Positions 15,520-24,252 of a stretch of DNA of 64,000 nt are shown piece by piece. The number at the start of each line of letters is the position of its first letter. The stretch's first letter is position 1. The notes under the pieces were generated by a model. It searched no databases and had not been told where the DNA came from. It saw nothing but the letters and a program-made list of their open reading frames with translations. Both the position numbers and the translations under genes were made by a program. The DNA comes from M55B112 sp964539395 (GTDB taxonomy: Bacteria > Bacteroidota > Bacteroidia > Bacteroidales > GCA-2748055), in NCBI GenBank assembly GCA_964539395.1, contig CAZIIU010000014.1:9088-73087 (forward strand), given 5' to 3'.

Positions 15520-16968
15520 TTAAATCCTGTTTTTTGCCAGGTCAATGCATATCACGGTCTCTGAATCGCGTAGTACCATATAGCCGTTGGCCAGTGCCAG
15601 TGGCGCCCAGGCGTCGGCCCCATCTTCAATTACCCTGTAGCTGTCGAGTTCAATATACTCAGTTACCGAGGGTCTGGCAATCGTAAGCGTACCATCATCG
15701 CTCAGAATAAACAGCTTGTTATCGGCGATCATGTACGGACCAAGTCCAAACCGCACTGTCTGCCCGCTCGACCATACCACCTCAGTAAAATCGTCGGGGT
15801 GAACGCATATCAGCTGGTTTCTCAGCGGACCGGCATCCTTTGGGAGAATTCCCAGCAGGTGATCCTTATAAATTACCGGGGTTTGTTGTTCAGAGGCAAG
15901 ACCATCACGCGGACTGTACTCCTGCAGTACCTCTGCTACGAATCCGCTGGATGACCGGTTCAACTGAAGCACCATACTTCCTGCACCATACCCTGCAGAT
16001 AAGAATATCTTCCCATCGGGAAGACCAACAGGTGCAGGAGCGACCACATTGTGCCGCCATTCCGGGGCTGTCCAGAGGATATCTCCTGCATCCCTGCCTT
16101 CAGCCTTTACACCTATAGCTGCCCCAATGGCACTGTAAAGGTACATTTTCACACCGTCGAATTCATAAGGCAGGATGGAGGAGTGGGACATTCCCCAACC
16201 GCCGTCGTTGGGGGTTTCCCAGACAATTTCCCCTGTTTCACAGTCGACAGCCACAAGGACACTTTTCCCGCCGGTGGCGATGATTGCCATTCCGTTGTCG
16301 ACCAGCGGACACTGACCGGTATACCATAATGGTACTTCGGAAGCGTACTCTTTTTCGATGTTCAGTCCCCACCTGAAGTCCCCATCCTCACGGTCAACAC
16401 ACATCACGTGACCCCTCGGACCAATGGTAACGATATAATCTTCCGTTACGGCTGGCACTGTTCGCGACATCCCATGGTTTCTTTTAATCACGACCTTATA
16501 CCATCTGCGCCAGTACTCAGCTCCTGTTACCAGGTCGAAGCATCGCAGCATGTCGGCCCGGAGATCCTCATCATAGTCGAGCATATAAACTTTCCCTTCG
16601 TAGATGGCAGCTCCTGCATGACCTTCTCCGAGGTGATGGGTCCAGAGTATCTCCGGTCCCGATTCGGGGAATGCATCAATCAGAGAGACGTCCGATCGGC
16701 TGATATTGTCAAAATGCTCACCGCGAAATCTTGGCCAGGTCTCATTCAGCTCTTTTTCAGTCCGACGGCCCGGTCTGCTGTTAAATTCTTCGTAGAACTC
16801 ACCGATATTGATATCAAGATTCACCGCAACACCTTCACCCCTGTTGTCCATACCCGGAACACTCGGCACCAGCTCCTTTACCGGATCATTCGTTATCCAC
16901 CAGGCAAGAGAGAAGATTCCTGAGATTACCAACAGGTAGGGTATCAGTATGTTTGGTCGAAGTCTCAT
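15520..16968 (-). CDS. Membrane-anchored PQQ-like beta-propeller protein
   Basis: The 482-residue protein has one N-terminal anchor helix (about 7-25, ILIPYLLVISGIFSLAWWI) without a clear cleavage site. A linker leads to a WPRFRGEHFDNISRSDV block, which is the start seen in many propellers of this class (compare WRGPNRDGKYPGEG in the next gene). The propeller has blades with DLVTGAEYWRRWY and DCETGEIVWETP. It is probably periplasmic and held to the inner membrane. It lies 10 bp before the NHL gene and 83 bp after the previous propeller gene, consistent with one transcript. No redox cofactor motif is visible in the chain. Confidence 0.85.
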   Translation of the reverse strand: MRLRPNILIPYLLVISGIFSLAWWITNDPVKELVPSVPGMDNRGEGVAVNLDINIGEFYEEFNSRPGRRTEKELNETWPRFRGEHFDNISRSDVSLIDAFPESGPEILWTHHLGEGHAGAAIYEGKVYMLDYDEDLRADMLRCFDLVTGAEYWRRWYKVVIKRNHGMSRTVPAVTEDYIVTIGPRGHVMCVDREDGDFRWGLNIEKEYASEVPLWYTGQCPLVDNGMAIIATGGKSVLVAVDCETGEIVWETPNDGGWGMSHSSILPYEFDGVKMYLYSAIGAAIGVKAEGRDAGDILWTAPEWRHNVVAPAPVGLPDGKIFLSAGYGAGSMVLQLNRSSSGFVAEVLQEYSPRDGLASEQQTPVIYKDHLLGILPKDAGPLRNQLICVHPDDFTEVVWSSGQTVRFGLGPYMIADNKLFILSDDGTLTIARPSVTEYIELDSYRVIEDGADAWAPLALANGYMVLRDSETVICIDLAKNRI

Positions 16969-17051
16969 TTATATTACCCGTTACACAATAATATTGTTAC
17001 AGCACTTCAGTGTTACTATTCACATTGCTCCTGGCGCGTCTGTTTAAATTC

Positions 17052-18302
17052 TTACTCGTTATTCGTGATATCATATACAAGCAGCACATCATGGTGTCTT
17101 AAAAAAAGCTTACCGTCGTAGATGGAGGGATGTGCCCATCGTGGCCCTCTGCCGGCATCCACCTTGAATGTCCCTTTAGGATAGAATCCTTCAGGGGATG
17201 GTTCAATGAGACCTACATTTCCGAATTTCTCCTCAAAAACGTACAACATGCCGTCGGCGTATATGATGGACCCTTTATTGTACCAATCCTCATCGTACAT
17301 CACCTCTCCCGTGTCCCAATCGAGGCATATCCAGTGTCCCTTGCCGTTGCTGATCCAGTTGGCACCATAAAGATAGCCATCAACCAGCACCATCCCTCCA
17401 TGGTGGTTGTCGAGCACATCGCTGGTCCACTTCAGCTCAACCGACCGGCAATCGTCCGAAAGTGTCAGCATCAGGGCTACGTCATTATAACCGTTTGAAA
17501 AAAAGAATTCGCCTTTGCTGTAAACCGGAGTATTAGTGCTGATTCGTGTCTCGTCGCCTGCAAAACCTGTAACATGATCGAACTTCCAGAACATTTCACC
17601 GTTACCGGGACCGACACCAACCAGGTGTTTAGGTGTGGAAGCGATGATCAGAGAAATACCATTGTGTTCAATTAAAAGTGGTGAAACAAATGATCTGACA
17701 TCGCCAATAGGTTCGCTTTGCCATAATACCGAACCATCCTTTTTATCGAGTGCTACAAGGGTGGTTTTCTCCCCGACCGGTGATGAAATCACTGCATTTT
17801 CAGTAAGCAGAAGAGATTCTGCAGTTCCCCAACTGTAAAACTTACCACCAAATTCATTATGCGTGTTGCGTGACCAAAGGATATCCCCTGTGCCGGCATC
17901 GATACAATTAACAGTACCCATCGTCCCGGCGATATAGATCCTTCCATCCTCTATGGTCGGCGTATTACGTGTTTCCTGGAAAGCCGGCATCCATGGTTTC
18001 CCATAAACGGTTTCCCATAACATTTCGCCATCCATTGTGAGGGCTGTAACCACTTCCAGGGTATCTCGCCGGCCGCTGACATATATGATATTGTTACTAA
18101 AAACCGGTGTGGAGTAGCCACCGCCCAGACCCTCTTTCTTCAGCAGCAGTTCCGGTCCGCCTTCCGGCCACTCTTTGAGCAGGCCCTCGCCCGGATATTT
18201 TCCGTCGCGGTTTGGTCCTCGCCATTGCGCCGTCTGCGCTGTAGCAGGGAAAGTCATCATTATCGCGAAGAGCAAAACTAAAAAACCATTTCTGTCAATC
18301 AT
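17052..18302 (-). CDS. Secreted PQQ-like beta-propeller protein
   Basis: The 416-residue protein starts with a Sec signal peptide (about residues 1-23, ending PATAQ), followed by the WRGPNRDGKYPGEG entry motif and PQQ-like blades such as DAGTGDILWSRN, DKKDGSVLWQSE and GNGEMFWKFDH. It is a clear paralogue of the next upstream product: both share a GG-K-x-W-G segment, a SPLLIEHNG/TPLLFEHNG segment, a MGG/HGG-x-VLIDGY segment and a C-terminal WAHP-x-I block. Periplasmic location is expected. Function within the cluster is unknown; a scaffold or substrate-binding role is likely, and PQQ binding is not shown. Confidence 0.86.
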   Translation of the reverse strand: MIDRNGFLVLLFAIMMTFPATAQTAQWRGPNRDGKYPGEGLLKEWPEGGPELLLKKEGLGGGYSTPVFSNNIIYVSGRRDTLEVVTALTMDGEMLWETVYGKPWMPAFQETRNTPTIEDGRIYIAGTMGTVNCIDAGTGDILWSRNTHNEFGGKFYSWGTAESLLLTENAVISSPVGEKTTLVALDKKDGSVLWQSEPIGDVRSFVSPLLIEHNGISLIIASTPKHLVGVGPGNGEMFWKFDHVTGFAGDETRISTNTPVYSKGEFFFSNGYNDVALMLTLSDDCRSVELKWTSDVLDNHHGGMVLVDGYLYGANWISNGKGHWICLDWDTGEVMYDEDWYNKGSIIYADGMLYVFEEKFGNVGLIEPSPEGFYPKGTFKVDAGRGPRWAHPSIYDGKLFLRHHDVLLVYDITNNE

Positions 18303-18395
18303 CAGATCATGTTTTATAAATTATATACCAGCAATAATTTGCAATGATGTATGTAAAATGTCTTTTGAATATGCCAGGCCGGGCTTTGTACTGAA

Positions 18396-19595
18396 TTATT
18401 TCACTTTGTAGGCAATAAGTGCCTTACCATGCCTGAGATACAGTATTCCGTTACGTATGACAGGGTGAGCCCAGTGCTGTTCAGACCCTATTTTTACCCT
18501 GGTGGTACTGACAAGATCGAATTTCTGAGGTGTGGCATTCACCAGTGCAAGTTCTCCGCGGTCGGAATAACAGAACAATTTTCCGTCGGCTGCAATGGTC
18601 ACCCCTTTACCGATCTCTGTGCTGGTATACATGTCCCTACCTGTTTTCCAGTCGATACAACGCCAATCCCGGTTATTGTCACCCGATCCGTAAATATATC
18701 CATCGATCAGCACAGCTCCTCCCATTCGGCTGTCGAGCGGATTATTCCAGGCCAGACTTACCTTGCTGCCATCTGCACTCAGGTTGAGTTTTCCCGATCC
18801 CAGTCCATATCCACTGAAAAAGAAGATGCCTCCATCATAATAGATCGGAGTGTTGGCATGGACCGAATACCTGTTTTGGTGCTTGTGTGCCCACAGCATT
18901 TTTCCGGTAGAAGGATCGATACCGATCAGGTGTGATTCTGTATGAGTGGCAAGGATTTTTCTTCCATTGTGTTCGAAGAGGAGGGGTGTGCAATATGCTG
19001 ACAGTTCTTCCCTTGCCGGACAGCTCCAGATTAATTTGCCTGAGTGCCGGTTTAATGCAATCACATTGTTTTTCCCTCCCGGCGTGCAGTAAATTACATC
19101 ACCGTCGATTACGGGTGTCTCATTGTATCCCCAACGAATTATCTTGCCTCCGTATTCCTTTACCATATCGATCGACCAAACCATTTCGGCATTCGACTCT
19201 TTAAGGCACATCAGCTTTCCATAGCCACTTATAAGATAAATCAGATCACCGGCAATAACAGGCGATCCGCGCGGTCCTTGATAGCTATCGCTGAATTCCG
19301 GTCCATACTCCCTTTTATACATCAACTTTCCATTCAGATCTAACTTGAACAGAAACCCGTTATCATCGCTCATGCCGGTGGTATAAATATACTTTCCGCT
19401 TGCAACAGGAGATGAGTGTCCAAGCCCGAGCTCCTCGAATGCCCATATGATCACGGGACCGGAATCGGGCCACTTATCGAGAAGATTCGTTTCAGGATAG
19501 ACTCCGTCGGTTCCATTTCTCCAAACGGTATGATCCTGGGCTTCAGCTAAATTTGCTACAAGCAATAAAGCAGCAACTAAAATATTAATTTTCAT
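18396..19595 (-). CDS. Secreted PQQ-like beta-propeller protein, first gene of the electron-transfer cluster
   Basis: This 399-residue protein has a Sec signal peptide (about 1-19, ending AEAQ) and a VWRNGTDGVYPETNLL entry block followed by propeller blades (NRHSGKLIWSC, DPSTGKMLWAH, DWKTGRDMY). It is paralogous to the product of the next gene along nearly its whole length. Being first, its upstream region (19596-20355) probably carries the cluster promoter: a TATATTTG element on the minus strand at 19675-19668 and two palindromes further up. Two cysteines (CLKES and CIDW) occur but no Fe-S or haem motif. Confidence 0.86.
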   Translation of the reverse strand: MKINILVAALLLVANLAEAQDHTVWRNGTDGVYPETNLLDKWPDSGPVIIWAFEELGLGHSSPVASGKYIYTTGMSDDNGFLFKLDLNGKLMYKREYGPEFSDSYQGPRGSPVIAGDLIYLISGYGKLMCLKESNAEMVWSIDMVKEYGGKIIRWGYNETPVIDGDVIYCTPGGKNNVIALNRHSGKLIWSCPAREELSAYCTPLLFEHNGRKILATHTESHLIGIDPSTGKMLWAHKHQNRYSVHANTPIYYDGGIFFFSGYGLGSGKLNLSADGSKVSLAWNNPLDSRMGGAVLIDGYIYGSGDNNRDWRCIDWKTGRDMYTSTEIGKGVTIAADGKLFCYSDRGELALVNATPQKFDLVSTTRVKIGSEQHWAHPVIRNGILYLRHGKALIAYKVK

Positions 19596-19667
19596 GATTT
19601 TACATTTAAAACAAATCGTATAAAGTATCCTTTCCTATCCAGTTTATTACCCTCCTGGTGAAGTTTT

Positions 19668-19675
19668 CAAATATA
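19668..19675 (-). promoter_or_regulatory. Putative -7 element of the electron-transfer cluster
   Basis: Read on the minus strand this is TATATTTG, an exact match to the Bacteroidota -7 consensus TAnnTTTG. It would place transcription start about 65 bp before the start codon at 19595. No good -33 TTTG is seen at the usual distance, which fits an activated promoter. Confidence 0.45.
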
Positions 19676-19723
19676 TTACATAAGCGACATTTTCAGAGGT
19701 TTTTAACTATTTTTAGGAATAAT

Positions 19724-19751
19724 TCAGAATCATTCTATTTTATGATTCTGA
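19724..19751. promoter_or_regulatory. 10-bp perfect inverted repeat, candidate operator
   Basis: Arms TCAGAATCAT (19724-19733) and ATGATTCTGA (19742-19751) are perfect complements separated by an 8-bp AT-rich spacer. The element lies about 50 bp upstream of the candidate -7 box of the minus-strand cluster, an activator-like position. It could also serve the plus-strand gene at 20356, but that is 600 bp away. Confidence 0.4.
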
Positions 19752-19758
19752 CAAAGAA

Positions 19759-19770
19759 ATATCGCGATAT
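19759..19770. promoter_or_regulatory. 12-bp perfect palindrome
   Basis: ATATCGCGATAT is fully self-complementary and lies 7 bp from the inverted repeat at 19724-19751. Together they look like adjacent protein-binding sites in the divergent intergenic region. Confidence 0.3.
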
Positions 19771-20301
19771 AGCAGATCTGGTGAACAGGCAGGATTTCAC
19801 TTAATAAAACACAGGTATCCTGACCATAACCGGGGATCGCTCCCGGCAGAAAAAGCGCGGGTTTTGACACTTTTCATAATGCACTTTCCGGAGCAGAAGG
19901 CCCTGGTAAATAACGCATGAGCAGTTGCGCTTAAGAAATACGCTGAAAGATAACAGGTCACTGTTGAATAGCAGGTAGAAGACTTCCTTTACCGATATTT
20001 AATGAAAATAGAATGTTTGAAACCATAATTCTATATTTGCACAATAGGTGAACCCCTCAGCATTGGGTATTGATCCCTGGCTTTGCCGAGCTAAAGGTTC
20101 TGCGGTGCAAAGTCAAAACGACATGAAACGAAATCGCCCTGGCGATGAACCCGGTTAAACCAATAAATGTTCGGCAGCGAATTTCATACCAATAAGGATT
20201 GTCTATAGAATGGTAATAATAAGCGGTATTCGCAGACCCGCTGTGTTCGGTTCGCCGGACTATATGAAAAAGTATAGTGTGAGGCAACTGGGCGCTTGTA
20301 A

Positions 20302-20358
20302 TTAGAACGATATTTATAGTACTATATATCTATTAGTTAAATAGAGTATTTATACATG
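20302..20358 (+). repeat. AT-rich element, copy 1 (leader of Omp85-like gene)
   Basis: This stretch, from TTAGAACGATA through TTAGTTAAATA to the start codon at 20356, matches 42318-42374 without gaps at about three quarters of positions (44 of 58 by hand alignment). Here it forms the immediate upstream region of the Omp85-like gene, so it may be its promoter. A shared CTTGTA/CCTGTA block just upstream extends the similarity. Confidence 0.6.
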
Positions 20359-21516
20359 AAGGATCATAGCCGGAGTATGACATGGAAGGGCTGCTTCTGC
20401 AAATGCCCTGAATACCGCATGTTATTGGTCGGAATTATCATCTGCAGCATGTTGTTGCCAGCTGCTGCCGGTGAACCGGAAAAGAAAAAAGCCAATGTAC
20501 ATGCATTTCCATTCGGATCAGTGGCCTACACACCTGAGCTTGGACCGACACTGATCGGTGTAATGATGCTTTCATTCAAAACCAATCCGGATGACACGCT
20601 CATTCAGAGATCCTCTACTCCTGTGAACCTGGGGGCATCACTGCGCGGCTCTTATTTTATGAATACCATCGTCTCCACTTACTGGCTGAAGGATAAACTC
20701 CGTGTTTTCGGGGAACTGCGTTTTCGGAATATGCCCGACCATTACTGGGGAGTGGGCTACGATAAAGCAGCTGCCAGAGTCGGCCGCGATGAGAGCACAG
20801 CTTACAGGCGTGATTTCTGGCAAGTGAGTCCGCAGGTCCTTTGGCAAGCTAAAACTCATTTTTTTCTGGGTGTCAGTATTGACTACAACCGCACCATCGC
20901 TATGGATGTCAATGAGCAAATGGCTTCCGATCCGGATTACCTTGAATTTGGGCCTAGGAACTTCAATACTGGAGCGGGACTGATCATCAGGTATGATAGT
21001 CGCGACATACCAGTCAATCCCTGGTCTGGTTCACTGGTTGATTTTCAGATGATTCGTTATAATGAGCTCCTCGGGGGTGACAACAATTTTATGGTGAACC
21101 AGTTCGACATCCGGAAGTTTATTCAGGTCTGGCGCCCGGGAACTACCATGGCACTACGATTCACTGCAAAGCATACTTCCGGGAGCGTTCCCTATACCGA
21201 CCTGGCTATGGTTGGAAGCCCGTACGATCTTCGTGGATACTTTCATGGCCAGTACCGCGACCGGACCATGGTTCTGGGGATTGCGGAGTACCGGCACCAG
21301 TTTATGAAGCGTGACGGATCGTACAGTAGGCATGGTGCTGTTGCATGGGTTGGCACAGGATCGCTGGGCCCATCGCCCGGCTCGCTCAGTAAATTGCTTC
21401 CCAACGGAGGTTTGGGATACCGTTTTGAGGTAATCTCGAGAATGAACGTCCGGGCAGAGTTTGGTTTCGGCCGAAAATCCACCGGTTTCTATTTCAGCTT
21501 TAACGAGGCATTCTGA
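20356..21516 (+). CDS. Omp85/BamA-like outer membrane protein (bacterial surface antigen barrel)
   Basis: The 386-residue product fits the C-terminal barrel part of the Omp85 family (BamA/TamA, bacterial surface antigen domain). The tell-tale features are a VAYTPELGPTLIG start of the mature chain, alternating beta strands, a GLIIRYDSRDIPVNPWSG block, a GSPYDLRGYFHGQYRD loop (the LRGY type motif of Omp85 barrels), and a C-terminal strand ending in Phe. There is no room for POTRA domains, so it is a barrel-only member of unknown role, not BamA itself. The signal peptide core is MLLVGIIICSMLLPAAAG; the ATG at 20419 would start there, while 20356 adds 21 residues with several cysteines. Both starts are possible. 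Confidence 0.85.
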   Translation: MKDHSRSMTWKGCFCKCPEYRMLLVGIIICSMLLPAAAGEPEKKKANVHAFPFGSVAYTPELGPTLIGVMMLSFKTNPDDTLIQRSSTPVNLGASLRGSYFMNTIVSTYWLKDKLRVFGELRFRNMPDHYWGVGYDKAAARVGRDESTAYRRDFWQVSPQVLWQAKTHFFLGVSIDYNRTIAMDVNEQMASDPDYLEFGPRNFNTGAGLIIRYDSRDIPVNPWSGSLVDFQMIRYNELLGGDNNFMVNQFDIRKFIQVWRPGTTMALRFTAKHTSGSVPYTDLAMVGSPYDLRGYFHGQYRDRTMVLGIAEYRHQFMKRDGSYSRHGAVAWVGTGSLGPSPGSLSKLLPNGGLGYRFEVISRMNVRAEFGFGRKSTGFYFSFNEAF

Positions 21517-21565
21517 CAAAAACCTGGCTGGTGTTTACGCTCATTAATAAGCTTCGATTTCAGCT

Positions 21566-22963
21566 TCACTTCAACATTTTAACGAGCAGATAAGCCAGTA
21601 CGGCACCAAATATTCCAAACACAATCGGGTCGAGTCCCAGGGGAAGATCAATACCCCAAATGATGAATCCCAGCGATACCGCACCACCCGTAATCATTGA
21701 CGCCAGGGCAGCTGCCGGATTTGGTTTTTTTGAAACCAGCGCAACCAGCACAGGAATGAACATTCCTGCTACCATGAAAGAGTAGGAATAAAGCATCAGC
21801 TCCAACACATTTTCCATTTTCCATGCCAGCAAGAGCGCTGTAGCACCGATGGCAAAAGTAAGAAACATTGAGTATTTCAGGCTCTTCTTGGATCGGTGCT
21901 TTTTCAGCACGTCTGTAAGGATGTTTCCCGAAGAGGCCATCATACAGCTATCTGCGGTTGACATAATCGCTGAAAAGTAAGCAGAAATTACCAATCCGAG
22001 TAATCCCACCGGAAGAACGGTTTTTAACAGCAGAGGCAGTCCCATTTCCGGGTCAATGTTTGCTATATTATAACCCGAGATAACACCCTGATCCAATGCT
22101 ACACGGGCAAACATACCCAGAATTGCACCCACAAAAGCCATCAGCGGATACTCAAACAGTCCGGCAATAAACCATGCCTTCTGTGCAGTTCTGGTGTCAC
22201 GTGCGGCATAGATACGCTGGTAGAGCGTCATCCCTACAAACCAGATAGGGATAATTGTGAAGGCCCAGTTAACAAGCTGCTGCCAGGTGACGTTGTTTAA
22301 CTTCAGAAATGCCGGTGGCAGTGTCTCCCTGATTGCCTCCATTCCCCCGATACTTGTATAGGCAAATGGTAACCCTATCAGTGTCAATCCTCCCATCAGA
22401 ATAATCCACTGAATTGTATCGGTATAGATCACTGCTTTTATTCCCCCAAATACGGTGTATACCACGGTGATCACACCCATCACAAGCAGTGCCTGGTTAA
22501 GCGACATTCCCTCGAACGTGGAGGAGGCCAGTTTTGCTCCCGCAAGTATCTGGGAACTTGTAAACCCCAGGTATCCGATGGCAGAGATAACTCCCGCGAT
22601 CAAGGCCACCCTTTTGTCGAAAATATACCCGAGGAACTGGGGGAAAGAGAAGAATTTCCGCTCCCTGGCGACAGAAGAGACAAGAGGAATAAGGAACACA
22701 CCGCTCAGCCAGGCTCCCACAAGACCTGTAAACAGAAGCCAGCTGCCGGAAACTCCCATAATAAATCCGAGTCCGCCAAGTCCGATTGAGAACCCGCCCC
22801 CGACATCCGTGGCAACGACAGACAAACCAATGTGCAAACTGCTGAGACCTCGTCCCCCTACATAGTATTCATCAATATTTTTGTTCCGTCTGTAAAAGAA
22901 GAATCCTACAGCCAGGATCACCGCAAGATAGACAGCAATGATGAGAAGATCTAAAATATGCAT
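21566..22963 (-). CDS. Sodium:solute symporter (SSS family)
   Basis: The 465-residue inner-membrane protein has about 13 membrane helices and the SSS signature region: NKNIDEYYVGGRGLSS after the first helix, then DVGGGFSIGLGGLGF, a GGIKAVIYTDTIQW block and SAIMSTADSCMMASSGN in the helix 8 Na+-site region. Such proteins co-transport Na+ with sugars, amino acids, osmolytes or organic acids; the substrate cannot be assigned. It starts 3 bp after the stop of a small winged-helix gene, with which it is probably co-transcribed. It lies downstream of the beta-lysine genes, so uptake of a compatible solute or of a related amino acid is a reasonable guess. Confidence 0.9.
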   Translation of the reverse strand: MHILDLLIIAVYLAVILAVGFFFYRRNKNIDEYYVGGRGLSSLHIGLSVVATDVGGGFSIGLGGLGFIMGVSGSWLLFTGLVGAWLSGVFLIPLVSSVARERKFFSFPQFLGYIFDKRVALIAGVISAIGYLGFTSSQILAGAKLASSTFEGMSLNQALLVMGVITVVYTVFGGIKAVIYTDTIQWIILMGGLTLIGLPFAYTSIGGMEAIRETLPPAFLKLNNVTWQQLVNWAFTIIPIWFVGMTLYQRIYAARDTRTAQKAWFIAGLFEYPLMAFVGAILGMFARVALDQGVISGYNIANIDPEMGLPLLLKTVLPVGLLGLVISAYFSAIMSTADSCMMASSGNILTDVLKKHRSKKSLKYSMFLTFAIGATALLLAWKMENVLELMLYSYSFMVAGMFIPVLVALVSKKPNPAAALASMITGGAVSLGFIIWGIDLPLGLDPIVFGIFGAVLAYLLVKMLK

Positions 22964-22966
22964 CTG

Positions 22967-23179
22967 CTATTTTTCTTCCGGTATTATATACTTTGATCCC
23001 TCTTTATGCACCACCAGCTGCTTATCACGCAAAGAATCCAGCACACGCTGTCCGTGATGGGCCGATAGACCGAGCCTCATAATGATCTCGCCAAATTTCA
23101 TCTGATGATTTCTGCTTAATAGATTCAACACTTTTCTTTCATATGGATCCAACTCCTTTTCTGCCCTCTGATAACTCAT
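22967..23179 (-). CDS. Small winged-helix DNA-binding-like protein
   Basis: This 70-residue protein is nearly all one winged helix: LDPYERKVLNLLSRN (helix 1), MKFGEIIMRLGL (helix 2), SAHHGQRVLDSLRDKQLV (recognition helix) and a wing HKEGSKYIIPE. It may be a minimal transcription regulator of the symporter gene that starts 3 bp after its stop. No ligand-binding domain is present. The translation start ATG at 23179 is the only sensible one. Confidence 0.75.
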   Translation of the reverse strand: MSYQRAEKELDPYERKVLNLLSRNHQMKFGEIIMRLGLSAHHGQRVLDSLRDKQLVVHKEGSKYIIPEEK

Positions 23180-23403
23180 AATAAAATCTGAATTTAAATT
23201 CTACTGTAAGGATTAATCTTTATGTCCACCCCTGTTCCTGCTTCACACATCATTTATCTGCTACCAATTCTCCAACCCTGTTTTCCGCGGTTGCAGAATA
23301 CATTGGCCATCAGGTTCAATGATATCTCCTTAACCTGTGTTTCCCCCAGGTATAATGGCTACTCCCCGGCATATCCGCACCTCAATCACAAATTCATATC
23401 TTT

Positions 23404-24252
23404 CTATATCAGGTGTTTATATAGGACATTCATACTCTCTATGCTACCTCCAATATTCGTATTGTTGATCAGTGTACCTGAATAAATGTATCCACTATTC
23501 AGGAATGTTTTGTTCATTGGAAAAGAGTTGAGCCTTGCAATGGTATAAAAGGTGATCATCCCCTCCTCATACATCGCCTTTTCCATGTCCTGCAGCAAAA
23601 CCAATGATAACTTTTTTCCTCTTGCCTCCGGCAGTGTCGCAAAATCGGTCATTTCAACATTTTTGCTTTCGCGGTCCATCTCTGCTGAAGAGAGTGCTAT
23701 CAATCGACCACGCTTTTCCACTCCAAAGTAACGTATGTTTTTGCGCATGGTTTCACGGATATAATCGGGATCACTTATTGGAAACGGATAGCTCTTAAAA
23801 ACCTGTCCGTATAAACCTGCAATATCTTCTGAGCGATTCTCCGGGAGGATTTTAACATGATAACGGTTACTGCCTGAATTGCCGGCTTTCACCTGCTTCT
23901 TAACCGCATAATCCGAAAGCAGCGAACTAAAAGTGATCATCTCTTCTGTTTCCATTCCAAGCAGCCTGTCGGAATTCAGGAATTTGGACATGAAGCAGAC
24001 ACTCTCCACTCCACCAAAGAAGCGGGGTATATAGGCTTCCATCACAAAACCATCTGCATTAAAAAGTGGTGCAGACCAGCCTGGCACCTTGCAAAATATC
24101 TTGGTATATTTCTTTTCCCTCGCTATTCTGTTAAGCTCCGGGATAATAGTACCTGAATCCTGTTTGTCCAGTTTTATCAGGTAAATCCTTTTATTCAGGT
24201 CACCGTGCTGAATGATCGTATTTTTTCCGATTCTCTCAAACCTATCCGCCAT
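23404..24252 (-). CDS. ablB: Beta-lysine N6-acetyltransferase
   Basis: This is a GNAT-fold enzyme of 282 residues. AblB acetylates beta-lysine to N-epsilon-acetyl-beta-lysine, a compatible solute of salt-stressed methanogens and some bacteria. The C-terminal half has the acetyl-CoA binding pattern (MTDFATLPEARGKKLSLVLLQDM, where RGKKLS is the Q/R-x-x-G-x-G/A equivalent). The N-terminal half includes IFCKVPGWSAPLFNADGFVMEAYIPRFF, typical of the family. I chose ATG 24252, giving MADRFERIG and an 11-bp overlap with the stop of the aminomutase gene; the longer open frame reads backwards through the coding end of ablA in another frame and is not credible. Product pairing with AblA makes the call strong. 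Confidence 0.88.
   Translation of the reverse strand: MADRFERIGKNTIIQHGDLNKRIYLIKLDKQDSGTIIPELNRIAREKKYTKIFCKVPGWSAPLFNADGFVMEAYIPRFFGGVESVCFMSKFLNSDRLLGMETEEMITFSSLLSDYAVKKQVKAGNSGSNRYHVKILPENRSEDIAGLYGQVFKSYPFPISDPDYIRETMRKNIRYFGVEKRGRLIALSSAEMDRESKNVEMTDFATLPEARGKKLSLVLLQDMEKAMYEEGMITFYTIARLNSFPMNKTFLNSGYIYSGTLINNTNIGGSIESMNVLYKHLI

Larger units (their letters stand above)
19596..20355. other. 760-bp divergent intergenic region
   Basis: The gap separates the minus-strand electron-transfer cluster from the plus-strand Omp85-like gene. It holds the promoter-like box and palindromes listed separately near 19668-19770 and an AT-rich element at 20302-20358 that recurs at 42318. The central part (19800-20300) has no convincing gene; a 76-codon open frame on the minus strand at 20057-20287 lacks any recognisable feature. 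No tRNA or known riboswitch was recognised. Confidence 0.6.

Noticed and set aside
4881..19595. PQQ-dependent alcohol or glucose dehydrogenase pathway
   Set aside because: The propellers lack the catalytic Asp/Glu and disulfide motifs and haem domains of quinoprotein dehydrogenases; they fit the non-enzymatic PQQ-like repeat class.
20057..20287. 76-codon minus-strand frame in the divergent intergenic region
   Set aside because: No hydrophobic, domain or ribosome-site feature; likely chance.
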